Made by a program: the position numbers and the translations under genes | Assembly: GCF_007828835.1 (NCBI RefSeq) | Contig: NZ_VIVL01000002.1 | Location: 1-64,000 of the forward strand | Reading direction: 5' to 3' | Source of the DNA: Variovorax beijingensis | GTDB taxonomy: Bacteria; Pseudomonadota; Gammaproteobacteria; Burkholderiales; Burkholderiaceae_C | Length of the DNA stretch: 64,000 nt | Shown: one piece after another, positions 53,461-61,608 of the stretch | Layout of the letters: each line of letters begins with the position of its first letter | Position numbering within the stretch: the first letter of the stretch is position 1 | Notes under the pieces: model-generated | Seen by the model: only the letters and a program-made list of their open reading frames with translations | The model's database searches: none | Told to the model about the DNA's origin: nothing

Positions 53461-54384
53461 GTGCTGCAACAACGAACCCTCAAGTCGATCAGCCGCGCCG
53501 TGGGCGTGGGGCTTCACAGCGGCCAGCGCGTGGAACTCACGCTGCGCCCCGCTCCGGTGGACACCGGCATCGTGTTCCGGCGTGTCGACCTGCCCGAGCC
53601 GGTCGACATCCGCATGACCGCCGAAGCGGTGACCGACACGCGCCTGGCCTCCACCGTCTCGACCGGCGGCGCCAAGGTGCAGACGGTCGAGCACCTGATG
53701 TCGGCCTGCGCCGGCCTCGGGATCGACAACCTCTACATCGACATCACGGCCGACGAAGTGCCGATCCTCGACGGGTCGGCCTCGTCCTTCGTGTTCCTGC
53801 TGCAAAGCGCGGGCATCGAGCTGCAGAAGGCGCCGCGCCGCTTCATCCGCGTGACGCGCAAGGTCGAGGTGCGCGAGGGCGAGGGCGCCAACGAGAAGTG
53901 GGCGAGCCTGGAGCCCTACCACGGCTACAAGCTGAGCTTCGAGATCGACTTCGACCACCGCGTGGTCAATTCCACCGGCCAGCGCGTGGAGTTCGACCTC
54001 GGCACCGACTCCTACAGCCGCGACATCGCACGCGCGCGCACCTTCGGCTTCACCAAGGAAGTCGAGTACATGCGCAGCAAGGGCCTGGCGCTCGGCGGCG
54101 GCCTGGACAACGCCATCGTGATGGACGACACCAAGGTGCTCAATGCCGGGGGCCTGCGCTACGACGACGAGTTCGTGAAGCACAAGATCCTCGACGCCAT
54201 GGGCGACCTCTACATCATCGGCAAGCCGCTGCTCGCGGCCTACACCGCGTTCCGCTCGGGCCATGCGCTCAACAACAAGCTGCTGCGCGAACTGCTGGCC
54301 CACAGCGACGCCTACGAGGTCGTCACCTTCGAAGACGAAAAGCGCGCACCGCGCGGCTTCGGCGAAGTGGCGCGGGCCTGGTAG
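53461..54384 (+). CDS. lpxC: UDP-3-O-acyl-GlcNAc deacetylase LpxC
   Basis: A 307-residue zinc enzyme for the committed step of lipid A synthesis. The GTG at 53461 gives the normal N-terminus [21 protein letters not shown]. Zinc ligands are the His in [18 protein letters not shown] and the His/Asp in [34 protein letters not shown] is another family mark. It closes the dcw cluster as in E. coli, and is separated from ftsZ by about 205 bases holding an inverted repeat and a possible own promoter. Confidence 0.96.
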   Translation: MLQQRTLKSISRAVGVGLHSGQRVELTLRPAPVDTGIVFRRVDLPEPVDIRMTAEAVTDTRLASTVSTGGAKVQTVEHLMSACAGLGIDNLYIDITADEVPILDGSASSFVFLLQSAGIELQKAPRRFIRVTRKVEVREGEGANEKWASLEPYHGYKLSFEIDFDHRVVNSTGQRVEFDLGTDSYSRDIARARTFGFTKEVEYMRSKGLALGGGLDNAIVMDDTKVLNAGGLRYDDEFVKHKILDAMGDLYIIGKPLLAAYTAFRSGHALNNKLLRELLAHSDAYEVVTFEDEKRAPRGFGEVARAW

Positions 54385-54396
54385 GCCGCGTTCGCA

Positions 54397-54573
54397 ATGC
54401 TTCTCTTCCGCTGGGCCATCCTGCTGCTTCTGCTGGTGGCGGGCGTGTCGTTCGCGTTCTATGCGGGCACGGGCCAGGCCAAGTACCGGCGCTTCGGCTG
54501 GATCGTGCTCAAGTGGACGCTGCTTGCGGCCTTCGGCTTCTTCGCAGTGTTGATTGCCGAACGCGTGGTGTAG
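54397..54573 (+). CDS. Small membrane protein downstream of lpxC
   Basis: A 58-residue protein (MLLFRWAILLLLLVAGVSFAFYAG..., ending FFAVLIAERVV) with two hydrophobic helices separated by a basic loop (TGQAKYRRFGWIVLK), suggesting an inner-membrane hairpin. It starts 12 bases after the lpxC stop on the same strand, so it is probably cotranscribed. Function is unknown; I believe similar small proteins follow lpxC in related genomes, but this needs a search. Confidence 0.65.
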   Translation: MLLFRWAILLLLLVAGVSFAFYAGTGQAKYRRFGWIVLKWTLLAAFGFFAVLIAERVV

Positions 54574-54620
54574 TCGGCTCGCCCCCAGGCTGCGCGGCAC
54601 TTCGTGGCCGGTGATCGATC

Positions 54621-55577
54621 TCAGTCGGCCAGGGTCTGCAACGCCTGCACCTGCTGTGCCAGCAGCAGCCCCCTGCGGTGCGCGGGCACCAGCAGCATGA
54701 GCGTGTCGCCCAATGTCTTCGGGCGTCCCCAGGGCGCATGCAGCCTGCCTTGCGCGAGCAGCGGCGCCACCAGCTGCTCGCGGCCCATCAGCACGCCTTC
54801 GCCGTCGAGCGCCGCCTGCAGCGCGAGGCTGTAAAGCGAGAAGTCCGGGCCGGCGGCCAGCGCATCGGCCTCGGCTGCGTTGATACCGGGACGCACGGCC
54901 TGCAGCCAGCGCGCCCAGTCGTCGTGCCACACGGTGTCGTGCAGTCCGCCGCAGCGGGCCAGTACATCGACCAGGTCGTCGAGCGCGCGCGGGCGCCCGC
55001 TTGGCAGCGTCTGCTGGAGGCGCGGGCTGCACACCGGCACGAGCCGGTCGCGCGCGAGCGCCATGCCTTGCGCGCCGACGGCGGTTTCGATGCGATCGCC
55101 GGCGCGTGCATAGAAGAGGCCGAGGTCGAAGGGTTCGCGCCGGAAGTTCGGCGGCTGCTCGAGCGCCGTCACGGACACCTGCACGCCGGGCAGCGCCGCC
55201 TTCAGCCGCGAAAGCCGCGGCGACAGCCACAGCTGCGCCATCGCCGGCAGGGCCGCGACCTGCAGCGTGCTGCGGCGCGCGGCAGTCTGCGTCTCGTGCC
55301 GCAGCGCCTGCACCGCGAGGCCGAGCTGGTCGACCGCGGCGCTGAGGGCGGGCAGTGCGCGCCGTCCGTGCGCGCTGAGGCGGATGCCCTGGCTGTGGCG
55401 TTCGAACAGCGCACCGCCGGCCCAGGTCTCCAGCGCCTTGATCTGCTGCGCGACGGCGGCCGGCGTGACGAACAGCTCTTCGGCCGCACGCGCAAAGCTG
55501 CCGTGGCGTGCCGCAGCCTCGAAGGCGCGAACGGCTGTGTGCGGGGGCAGGCGAGGGCGGGGTGGTGCGAGGGGCAT
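54621..55577 (-). CDS. LysR-family regulator, GcvA-like
   Basis: A 318-residue LysR protein: PPHTAVRAFEAAARHGSFARAAEELFVTPAAVAQQIKALE is the GcvA-type winged HTH, followed by a wing (LFERHSQGIRLSAHG) and the effector domain. The ATG at 55577 is chosen; upstream in-frame codons are not LysR-like. It is divergent from the SHMT-like gene, with about 60-110 bases between starts, the classic arrangement of a LysR regulator and its target. GcvA relatives respond to glycine or purines, which would suit an SHMT target. Confidence 0.85.
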   Translation of the reverse strand: MPLAPPRPRLPPHTAVRAFEAAARHGSFARAAEELFVTPAAVAQQIKALETWAGGALFERHSQGIRLSAHGRRALPALSAAVDQLGLAVQALRHETQTAARRSTLQVAALPAMAQLWLSPRLSRLKAALPGVQVSVTALEQPPNFRREPFDLGLFYARAGDRIETAVGAQGMALARDRLVPVCSPRLQQTLPSGRPRALDDLVDVLARCGGLHDTVWHDDWARWLQAVRPGINAAEADALAAGPDFSLYSLALQAALDGEGVLMGREQLVAPLLAQGRLHAPWGRPKTLGDTLMLLVPAHRRGLLLAQQVQALQTLAD

Positions 55578-55690
55578 GCGGCGTGGAGGCCCAAGTTTTT
55601 CTATCGCTCGGGCCCAGATTATCCGTGTTGCCCGCAGTGATGGCGCAGGCGACCATGCGGCCACCTGCCACTTCCAGCGAGATCTGCCGC

Positions 55691-57013
55691 ATGCCTGCCG
55701 CCCTCCAACGCCGTTCCTGGGTTCCCGCTGCCAGCGAAGACCATGTGCTCGCGATTGCCGCCGATGCGGCCGCGCGCGATGCGGCCGGCATCGCCGCCGA
55801 GATCGAAAGGCTCGCGGACGACAACCATCGCATCCATGACCGTGAGGGCCTGAACCTCAACCCCGCCACCAACGTGATGAATCCTGCCGCCGAGGCGCTG
55901 CTGTCGCGCGGGCTCGGCTCGCGGGCATCGCTGGGCTACCCGGGCGACAAGTACGAAGTGGGGCTGGAGGCCATCGAGTGCATCGAGGTCATCGCGGCCG
56001 AGCTGGCCGCCGAGGTGTTCGGCTCGAAGTTTGCCGAGGTGCGCGTGAGCTCCGGCGCGCTGTCGAACCTCTATGTGTTCATGGCGACCTGCCGGCCCGG
56101 CGACACGATCATCGCGCCGCCGCCGGCCATCGGCGGCCACGTCACGCACCATGCGGCCGGCGCGGCCGGGCTCTATGGATTGAAGACGGTGTCCGCGCCG
56201 GTCGATGCCGACGGCTACACGGTCGATGTCACGGCGCTGGCCAGGCTCGTGCACGAGGTGAAGCCGAAGCTCATCACCATCGGCGGCAGCCTGAATCTGT
56301 TTCCGCATCCGGTGCCGGCGATCCGCGAGATCGCGGACAGCGTGGGCGCGAAGCTGTTGTTCGATGCCGCGCATCTTTCGGGCATGGTGGCCGGCAAGGC
56401 CTGGCCGCAGCCGCTCGAGGAGGGCGCGCATGCGATCACCATGAGCACCTACAAGAGCCTCGGCGGTCCGGCTGGCGGGCTGATCGTGTCGAACGATGCG
56501 GCGCTGATGGAGCGCATCGACGCCATCGCCTACCCCGGCCTCACGGCCAACTCCGATGCGGGGCGCACCGCGGCGCTGGCGCGCGGGCTGCTCGACTGGA
56601 AGGCGCACGGCACGGCCTACGCCTCGGCGATGCGCGAGACCGCGCAGGCGCTGGCACGCGCGCTCGACGCCGAGGGCCTGCCGGTGTTCGCGAAGGCGCG
56701 CGGCTTCACGCAGTCGCACCAGTTCGCGCTCGAGGCTGCGCCTTGGGGCGGTGGGCAGCGCGCCGCGAGGAAACTGGCCGGGGGTGGTTTGCTGGCCTGC
56801 GGCATTGGCCTGCCGATCGCACCGGTGGAGGGAGACATCAACGGCCTGCGTCTGGGCGTGCCGGAGATCGTGCGGCTCGGCTTCACGCCCGACGACATGC
56901 CGCAGCTTGCGTCGTGGATCGCGCGTGCGCTGAAAGGCGATGCGGCGTCCGTGGCGGCCGAGGTGCGCGAGCGCCGCGCGCGGCTCGGCGGCCTGCGCTA
57001 CATCGTGCGCTGA
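55691..57013 (+). CDS. Serine hydroxymethyltransferase-like PLP enzyme
   Basis: A 440-residue fold-type I PLP enzyme. It resembles GlyA in REGLNLNPATNVMNPAAEALLSRGLGSRASLGYPGDKYEVGLEAIECIEVIA, but is divergent: the PLP lysine motif is MSTYKSLGGPAGGLI (K255), where classical SHMT has TTHKTLRGPRGG. Candidates are a true SHMT paralog or an alpha-methylserine or other beta-hydroxy amino-acid aldolase; alpha-methylserine aldolases related to SHMT are known from Variovorax paradoxus. In-frame ATGs at 55640 and 55655 are alternative starts; GAGA lies 9 bases before 55691. The GcvA-like regulator is divergent. Confidence 0.75.
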   Translation: MPAALQRRSWVPAASEDHVLAIAADAAARDAAGIAAEIERLADDNHRIHDREGLNLNPATNVMNPAAEALLSRGLGSRASLGYPGDKYEVGLEAIECIEVIAAELAAEVFGSKFAEVRVSSGALSNLYVFMATCRPGDTIIAPPPAIGGHVTHHAAGAAGLYGLKTVSAPVDADGYTVDVTALARLVHEVKPKLITIGGSLNLFPHPVPAIREIADSVGAKLLFDAAHLSGMVAGKAWPQPLEEGAHAITMSTYKSLGGPAGGLIVSNDAALMERIDAIAYPGLTANSDAGRTAALARGLLDWKAHGTAYASAMRETAQALARALDAEGLPVFAKARGFTQSHQFALEAAPWGGGQRAARKLAGGGLLACGIGLPIAPVEGDINGLRLGVPEIVRLGFTPDDMPQLASWIARALKGDAASVAAEVRERRARLGGLRYIVR

Positions 57014-57014
57014 G

Positions 57015-57563
57015 TCAGCGCGAGCGTCCCTGCCGGTAGGTGCCGGCGTGCGTCTTCGACAGCTCGGCCGCCTCGGCCAGCCGCGCCATCGACCGGCCCA
57101 CCTGCGCATGCGTGATGGCAATGCCCAGCGCGTCGGCCGCATCGGCGCCCGGCAGGCCCGGCAGGTCGAGCAGGCGCTTCACCATTTCCTGCACCTGCGC
57201 CTTGGCGGCCTGGCCGTGGCCCGCCACCGCCTTTTTCATCTGCAGCGCGGTGTATTCGGCCACCGTGAGCTTGCTGTTGACCAGCGAGGTCACGCAGGCG
57301 CCGCGCGCCTGGCCCAGCAGCAGCGTCGACTGCGGATTGACATTGACGAAAATGATCTCGACCGCCGAGGCATCGGGCTGGTAGCGCGCGGCGATTTCCG
57401 CAATGCCGTCGAACAGCACCTTGAGCCGCGCCGGCAGGTTGCCGCTGCCCAGGTGGCGCGTGCTGATGGTGCCGCTGGCCACGTAGCGCAGCGCATGGCC
57501 GTCCGAGTCGACCACGCCGAAACCGGTGGTCAGGAGGCCGGGGTCGATGCCGAGAATGCGCAT
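57015..57563 (-). CDS. ruvC: Holliday junction resolvase RuvC
   Basis: A 182-residue RNase H-fold endonuclease that resolves Holliday junctions with RuvAB. The catalytic acidic residues are in [15 protein letters not shown] (D7), [11 protein letters not shown] (Glu) and [15 protein letters not shown] (Asp pair). Length is usual. It ends convergently two bases from the SHMT-like gene. ruvAB are not in the window. Confidence 0.95.
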   Translation of the reverse strand: MRILGIDPGLLTTGFGVVDSDGHALRYVASGTISTRHLGSGNLPARLKVLFDGIAEIAARYQPDASAVEIIFVNVNPQSTLLLGQARGACVTSLVNSKLTVAEYTALQMKKAVAGHGQAAKAQVQEMVKRLLDLPGLPGADAADALGIAITHAQVGRSMARLAEAAELSKTHAGTYRQGRSR

Positions 57564-57653
57564 GTCAGTTTTCCACCGCGCTGTGGGCGACCCACGAGCA
57601 TGAAACCGACACGGCCCCAGGCCAGGAACACCGCGGAACCGGCTTTGCCGGGC

Positions 57654-57724
57654 CGCTGGTGTTGCCCCCTGGAGGGGGGAGTCGAGCTACACGAAGTGAG
57701 CGAGGGACGGGGGTGGGTTTCATC
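57654..57724. repeat. Intergenic GC-rich repeat
   Basis: CCCCCTGGAGGGGGGA followed by GTCGAGCTACACGAAGTGAGC and GACGGGGGTGGG resembles a dispersed Comamonadaceae intergenic element. It lies between the cdsA-like gene and ruvC, in a 161-base gap that holds nothing else I can support. Confidence 0.5.
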
Positions 57725-58714
57725 CTAGAGGTTGAAGTACCAGCGGATCGAATGGAAGAAGATCGGGGCCGCGAAGCACAGCGCATCGACACGGTCGAGC
57801 AGGCCGTTGGCCCCGGTCACGCCCACGCCCTTCTTGCCCCAGTTGGGAATGCCGCGATCTCGCTTGAGCGCCTTCATCACCAGGTGCCCCATGGAGCCCG
57901 CGATGCAGGCGATGACGGACACTGCCAGGGCCTGGCCGAACTTGAAGGGCGTGATGAACGAGAACAGCGCGCCCACCAGGCTGGCCACCGCGATGCCGAT
58001 GCCCCAGCTGGTCCAGTTGAAGCTGCGGCTCACGTTGGGCGCGAAGGGCTTGCGCTGGGTGCGGCGCGAGATCACGTGCTGCACCAGCACCGAGGTCTGC
58101 ACCACGAACACCAGGAAGAACACGAGGAAGGCGCTCTTGCCCTCGTAGCCCGGAAAGCTCAGCAGCAGCAGCGCGGGCACATGGCTCATGCCGTAGACGC
58201 AGACCATGATGCCCCACTGCAGCTTGGCGTTGCGCTCCAGAAAATGGCTCGGGTCGTCGGCCAGCGCACTGGCCACCGGGATCGCGAGGAACACGTAGAC
58301 CGGAATGAACACGGTGAACAGGTCGAAGCGCGCGGTGGCGACGAGCCAGAACTGGATCGGCAGCACGACGAAGAAGGCCAGGATCAGGCTGCGGTGGTCG
58401 CCGCGCCGCGTGGGCGAGAGCGTGATGAACTCGCGCAGCGCGAAGAAGGCGATCAGCGCGAACAGCACGGTGGCCACCGTCTCGCCCAGCGCCCAGCCGA
58501 CCCAGAACACGATCACCATGAACCAGGTGGTGCCCAGCAGCTTGCGGTAGTGCGCCAGCTCGGCCTGCCAGGCGGCGTCGTGCACGGGGTTGCGGCGTTC
58601 CTTGAAGGTGAGGAAGAAGGCCGTGGTGCTCACGACCACGAGCAGCCCGAAGACGATGAGGAACAGGGCCGCGACCTGCTGGGTCGGGGTGAGGCTGCGC
58701 AGGAACTGGTTCAT
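57725..58714 (-). CDS. Phosphatidate cytidylyltransferase (CdsA-like)
   Basis: A 329-residue polytopic membrane enzyme with about eight helices. Near the C-terminus it carries a CdsA-like signature: GSMGHLVMKALKRDRGIPNWGKKGVGVTGANGLLDRVDALCF, with the K.D.GI.N.G and DR.D pattern. It would make CDP-diacylglycerol from phosphatidate. It starts one base after the stop of the upstream acyltransferase, which would make phosphatidate, so the pair forms a two-step phospholipid module. The call of a CdsA paralog rather than the main CdsA is open. Confidence 0.85.
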   Translation of the reverse strand: MNQFLRSLTPTQQVAALFLIVFGLLVVVSTTAFFLTFKERRNPVHDAAWQAELAHYRKLLGTTWFMVIVFWVGWALGETVATVLFALIAFFALREFITLSPTRRGDHRSLILAFFVVLPIQFWLVATARFDLFTVFIPVYVFLAIPVASALADDPSHFLERNAKLQWGIMVCVYGMSHVPALLLLSFPGYEGKSAFLVFFLVFVVQTSVLVQHVISRRTQRKPFAPNVSRSFNWTSWGIGIAVASLVGALFSFITPFKFGQALAVSVIACIAGSMGHLVMKALKRDRGIPNWGKKGVGVTGANGLLDRVDALCFAAPIFFHSIRWYFNL

Positions 58715-58715
58715 G

Positions 58716-59621
58716 TCAGACCTCGCGCAATGCGATCACCGCGGCACGCGCGCGGTCGAGGAAGGGGCGGCGCTCCTCGCCTTCCTCGACGCGGATCGGC
58801 GCGCCGAAGGTGACGGAGCACAGGATCGGCACCGGCACGATCTCGCCCTTGGGCATCACGCGCTGCACGTTGTCGATCCACGCTGGCACCAGCACCACCT
58901 CGGGGAACATCGTCGCGAGCGTGTAGAGGCCCGACTTGAACTTCTGCGGCTCTCCCGTGTGGCCGCGCGTGCCCTCCGGAAAGATGATGATCGAGTCGCC
59001 GCTGCGCAGCGCTTCGACCAGCGGCGCCAGTGGATCGGAGACGGGCGCGGCAGGTTCCGGCTCCACGGCCGGCGGCGTGACGGCGAGCGGCGCGGCCGGT
59101 GGTGGAGGAGGCGGCGGAGCGGGAAGGTCGAGCCGCCCTTGCACTTCGTCGAAGGCTTCGGGCGTGATGTCGACGACGGGCGGTGCCATGGGCGCCATCG
59201 GCAACAGGGGCTCCATCGAGGGTTCGATGCGCTCGGACTGTGGCGCAGCAGCGGCATCTCGGACGGGCGGCAGCGGCGCTTCAGGTTCCGCCGGCGCTTC
59301 GGCAGGCGCGGCCGGCGCCGTGGCCGCGCGCTCCACATACACCGCGTTGAACACCTCGGTCGTGATCCAGCGCTTGAACGGCGTATTGGCCCAGTAGTCA
59401 CGCGCCGCAATGGGCCGCGTGATGCTGCGCAGTTCCTCGGGCAGGGCCGCCCAGATCATCACCAGGTCGGCGTGGCTCTGGTGGTTGGCGAAATAGATGC
59501 GCTGCTCGGCCTTCGGCGGGCAGCCGTACCAGCGTGCCTGGGCGCCGGTGAGCAACCGGACGATCCCCAACAACAACCAACCCGTGAGCTTTGCCAGCAT
59601 GGGCGCGATGATACGGGGCAT
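58716..59621 (-). CDS. PlsC-like acyltransferase with Ala/Pro-rich insertion
   Basis: A 301-residue membrane-associated acyltransferase. Motif I NHQSHAD (residues 46-52, HX4D) and motif III FPEGTRG (214-220) are intact, as in 1-acyl-sn-glycerol-3-phosphate acyltransferases. Between them, residues about 100-197 are a low-complexity Ala/Pro/Glu insertion including nine prolines in a row. Family members lack this, so it is probably a surface loop. An in-frame ATG at 59600 is an alternative start. It is coupled to the cdsA-like gene (one base apart) and its start abuts the divergent DUF2809 gene. Confidence 0.82.
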   Translation of the reverse strand: MPRIIAPMLAKLTGWLLLGIVRLLTGAQARWYGCPPKAEQRIYFANHQSHADLVMIWAALPEELRSITRPIAARDYWANTPFKRWITTEVFNAVYVERAATAPAAPAEAPAEPEAPLPPVRDAAAAPQSERIEPSMEPLLPMAPMAPPVVDITPEAFDEVQGRLDLPAPPPPPPPAAPLAVTPPAVEPEPAAPVSDPLAPLVEALRSGDSIIIFPEGTRGHTGEPQKFKSGLYTLATMFPEVVLVPAWIDNVQRVMPKGEIVPVPILCSVTFGAPIRVEEGEERRPFLDRARAAVIALREV

Positions 59622-60045
59622 GCGATGGCGTTTCGATCCTCTTTGTCTGGCGTGGGCGATGGCCCTGTTCCTTGTTCTCATCCTGCTGGCCACCATCGGC
59701 GCGCTCTGGGGCTGGCTGCGGAGCTTTTTCGGCGACGTGCTGGCCGTGGCGTGGGTCTACCTCGTCTTCAAGACCTTCGTCGCCGCGCGCGTGCTGCCAG
59801 TGGGGCTGGCCGCGCTCGGCGTGGGCCTGGCGGTCGAGCTGGGGCAGTTCCTGGCATCGGCCTGGCACCTGCACATTTCGAACCGCGCCCTGCGCATCGT
59901 GCTCGGCAGTACCGCCGACTGGTGGGACGTGCTGGCCTATGTGATCGGCTTCGCAGCCGTGCTGGCCATCGAAGCGCTGCGCGAAGCCCTCAGGGCAGCT
60001 CGGCCGACGGCATCCGCGCCACGATCGTCGACGCCCTCCCGCTGA
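59620..60045 (+). CDS. DUF2809 family membrane protein
   Basis: A 141-residue protein with three or four membrane helices (CLAWAMALFLVLILLATIGALWG, LPVGLAALGVGLAVELGQFL, WDVLAYVIGFAAVLAIEAL). The pattern FFGDVLAVAWVYLVFKT and LGSTADWWDVLAYVIG matches DUF2809. Its function is unknown. Starts at 59608 or 59599 are also possible; all lie at or inside the start region of the divergent acyltransferase, so the promoters must overlap coding sequence. Its 3' end overlaps the convergent mtgA by 56 bases. Confidence 0.7.
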   Translation: MRWRFDPLCLAWAMALFLVLILLATIGALWGWLRSFFGDVLAVAWVYLVFKTFVAARVLPVGLAALGVGLAVELGQFLASAWHLHISNRALRIVLGSTADWWDVLAYVIGFAAVLAIEALREALRAARPTASAPRSSTPSR

Positions 60046-60733
60046 GGTAGGACGAGCCGATGCGGCGCTCGAAGAACTTGGGGCTCGGCAGCATCACGGC
60101 GAGGCGCGCGGCTTCGGCTGCGCTCAGGCGCGAGGCGGGCTTCCTGAAGTAGTACTGGGCCGCCGCCTCGGCGCCGAACACGCCTTCGCCCCATTCGACG
60201 TTGTTGAGGTAGATCTCGAGGATGCGCCGCTTGTCGAGCAGCACCTCGAGCGCCATCGCAAGCGCCAGCTCCTGGCCCTTGCGCAGCAGCGTGCGCTCGC
60301 CGGAGAGCAGCAGGTTCTTCGCCAGCTGCTGCGTGATGGTGGAGCCGCCGCGCAGCTGCACCGGCCGCACCGGCTTGCCGCGCGCAATGGCGCGCGCCGC
60401 ACGCCTGGCCGCCAGCTCCTCGGCCTTGGCGTTGCGCTGGCGCGCACGCTCGATGGCTTCCCATTCCACGCCGTTGTGGTCGATGAAGTCGGCATCCTCG
60501 CTCGCGATGACGGCGCGCTTGAGGTTGTCGCTGATCTGCGCGTAGGGCACCCATTCCTGGCGCCAGGCACCCTTGCGGCCCTGGTGGATGGCGATCTGCC
60601 AGGCTTCGCTGCGCTGGAACGCGGTGCTTTGCGGATCGATCACCGCCATGGCCGCGATGCGCCCCACGAAGAAAAGCTCCAGTGCCACGCCCGCCACCAG
60701 CAGGCAGGCCACCAGCCGCAGCAGCCGCTTCAT
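59990..60733 (-). CDS. mtgA: Monofunctional peptidoglycan glycosyltransferase MtgA
   Basis: A 247-residue GT51 enzyme that polymerises lipid II without a transpeptidase domain. An N-terminal anchor (LLRLVACLLVAGVALELFFVG) precedes the catalytic domain, with the Glu in AVIASEDADFIDHNG and the motifs LRGGSTITQQLAKNL, RILEIYLNNVEWGEGVFGAEAAAQYYF and RLAVMLPSPKFF. The ATG overlaps the aroE stop (ATGA). The aroE-mtgA pair is conserved in betaproteobacteria. Confidence 0.94.
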   Translation of the reverse strand: MKRLLRLVACLLVAGVALELFFVGRIAAMAVIDPQSTAFQRSEAWQIAIHQGRKGAWRQEWVPYAQISDNLKRAVIASEDADFIDHNGVEWEAIERARQRNAKAEELAARRAARAIARGKPVRPVQLRGGSTITQQLAKNLLLSGERTLLRKGQELALAMALEVLLDKRRILEIYLNNVEWGEGVFGAEAAAQYYFRKPASRLSAAEAARLAVMLPSPKFFERRIGSSYLSGRASTIVARMPSAELP

Positions 60734-61587
60734 TGGCCGGCGGCGAGTGAAGCGCGCAATTCGGCCAGCACCTGCGCGGAGGGCGGGCGCACGCCGCGCC
60801 AGAACTCGAACGCTTCGGCCGCCTGTTCGACCAGCATGCCGAGCCCGTCGCGCGGCACGGCGCCGTGCGTTTCGGCCCAGGCCATGAAGCCGGCGGCCGC
60901 GGGGCCGTACATCAGGTCGACCGCGAGCGCGCCGGGGCGCAGCACCTGCGCGCGCACCGGCACCGCATCGCCAGCGAGGCTGGAGGCCGTGGCATTGACC
61001 ACCACGTCGAAATTGCCGGTCACCTCGTCGAGCGCCCAGGCTTCGAGCGCCGCGCCATGACTCAGCGCCAATGCCGCATGGCGCTGCACCAGCGCCATGG
61101 CCTTGCCGACCGTGCGGTTGGCCACCACGATGCGCGCAGCGCCGGCGTCCAGCAGCGGCCCGAGCACGCCCGCTGCGGCGCCGCCCGCACCGATGAGCAG
61201 CAGCTCGCGGCCCGCCAGCGGCACGGCGGCATTGCGCACGATGTCGTTGACCAGCCCGATGCCGTCGGTGTTGTCGGCGTGGATGCTGCCGTCGGCCTCG
61301 AAGCGCAGCGTGTTCACCGCCTGCGCAAGCACGGCGCGCTCGCTGGTGTGCAGCGCGAGCGCGGCGGCGTCGAACTTGAACGGCACGGTCACGTTGCAGC
61401 CGCGCGCCGTGTCGCCGCGCTCGGCGGCTTCCCGGCGGAAGGCGGCCACGCCTTCGGCAAAGGCGCCGACCGGAACGAGCCGGCGGCTGTAGTCCATCTG
61501 CTGCCCGCAGAGTTCGGCAAACCGGGCATGGATGCGCGGCGAGCGGCTGTGCTCGACGGGGTTGCCCATTACGCAATACAGATCCAT
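60730..61587 (-). CDS. aroE: Shikimate dehydrogenase
   Basis: A 285-residue NADPH-dependent enzyme reducing 3-dehydroshikimate in the aromatic amino-acid pathway. Motifs are NPVEHSRSPRIHARFAE (shikimate-binding Ser residues), CNVTVPFK (catalytic Lys), NTDGIGLVNDI, LIGAGGAAAGVLGPLL (cofactor loop) and the NRT dinucleotide motif VVANRTVGKA. It lies between the TonB-like gene and mtgA in a minus-strand run. Confidence 0.95.
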   Translation of the reverse strand: MDLYCVMGNPVEHSRSPRIHARFAELCGQQMDYSRRLVPVGAFAEGVAAFRREAAERGDTARGCNVTVPFKFDAAALALHTSERAVLAQAVNTLRFEADGSIHADNTDGIGLVNDIVRNAAVPLAGRELLLIGAGGAAAGVLGPLLDAGAARIVVANRTVGKAMALVQRHAALALSHGAALEAWALDEVTGNFDVVVNATASSLAGDAVPVRAQVLRPGALAVDLMYGPAAAGFMAWAETHGAVPRDGLGMLVEQAAEAFEFWRGVRPPSAQVLAELRASLAAGQ

Positions 61588-61608
61588 GGCGCGTGGATTC
61601 GCTGTTGT

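Noticed and set aside
59990..60045. Frameshift or fusion at the DUF2809/mtgA 3' overlap
   Set aside because: Both proteins end at normal lengths; a 56-base convergent overlap is simply compact packing, like 3489-3529 and 20626-20663.
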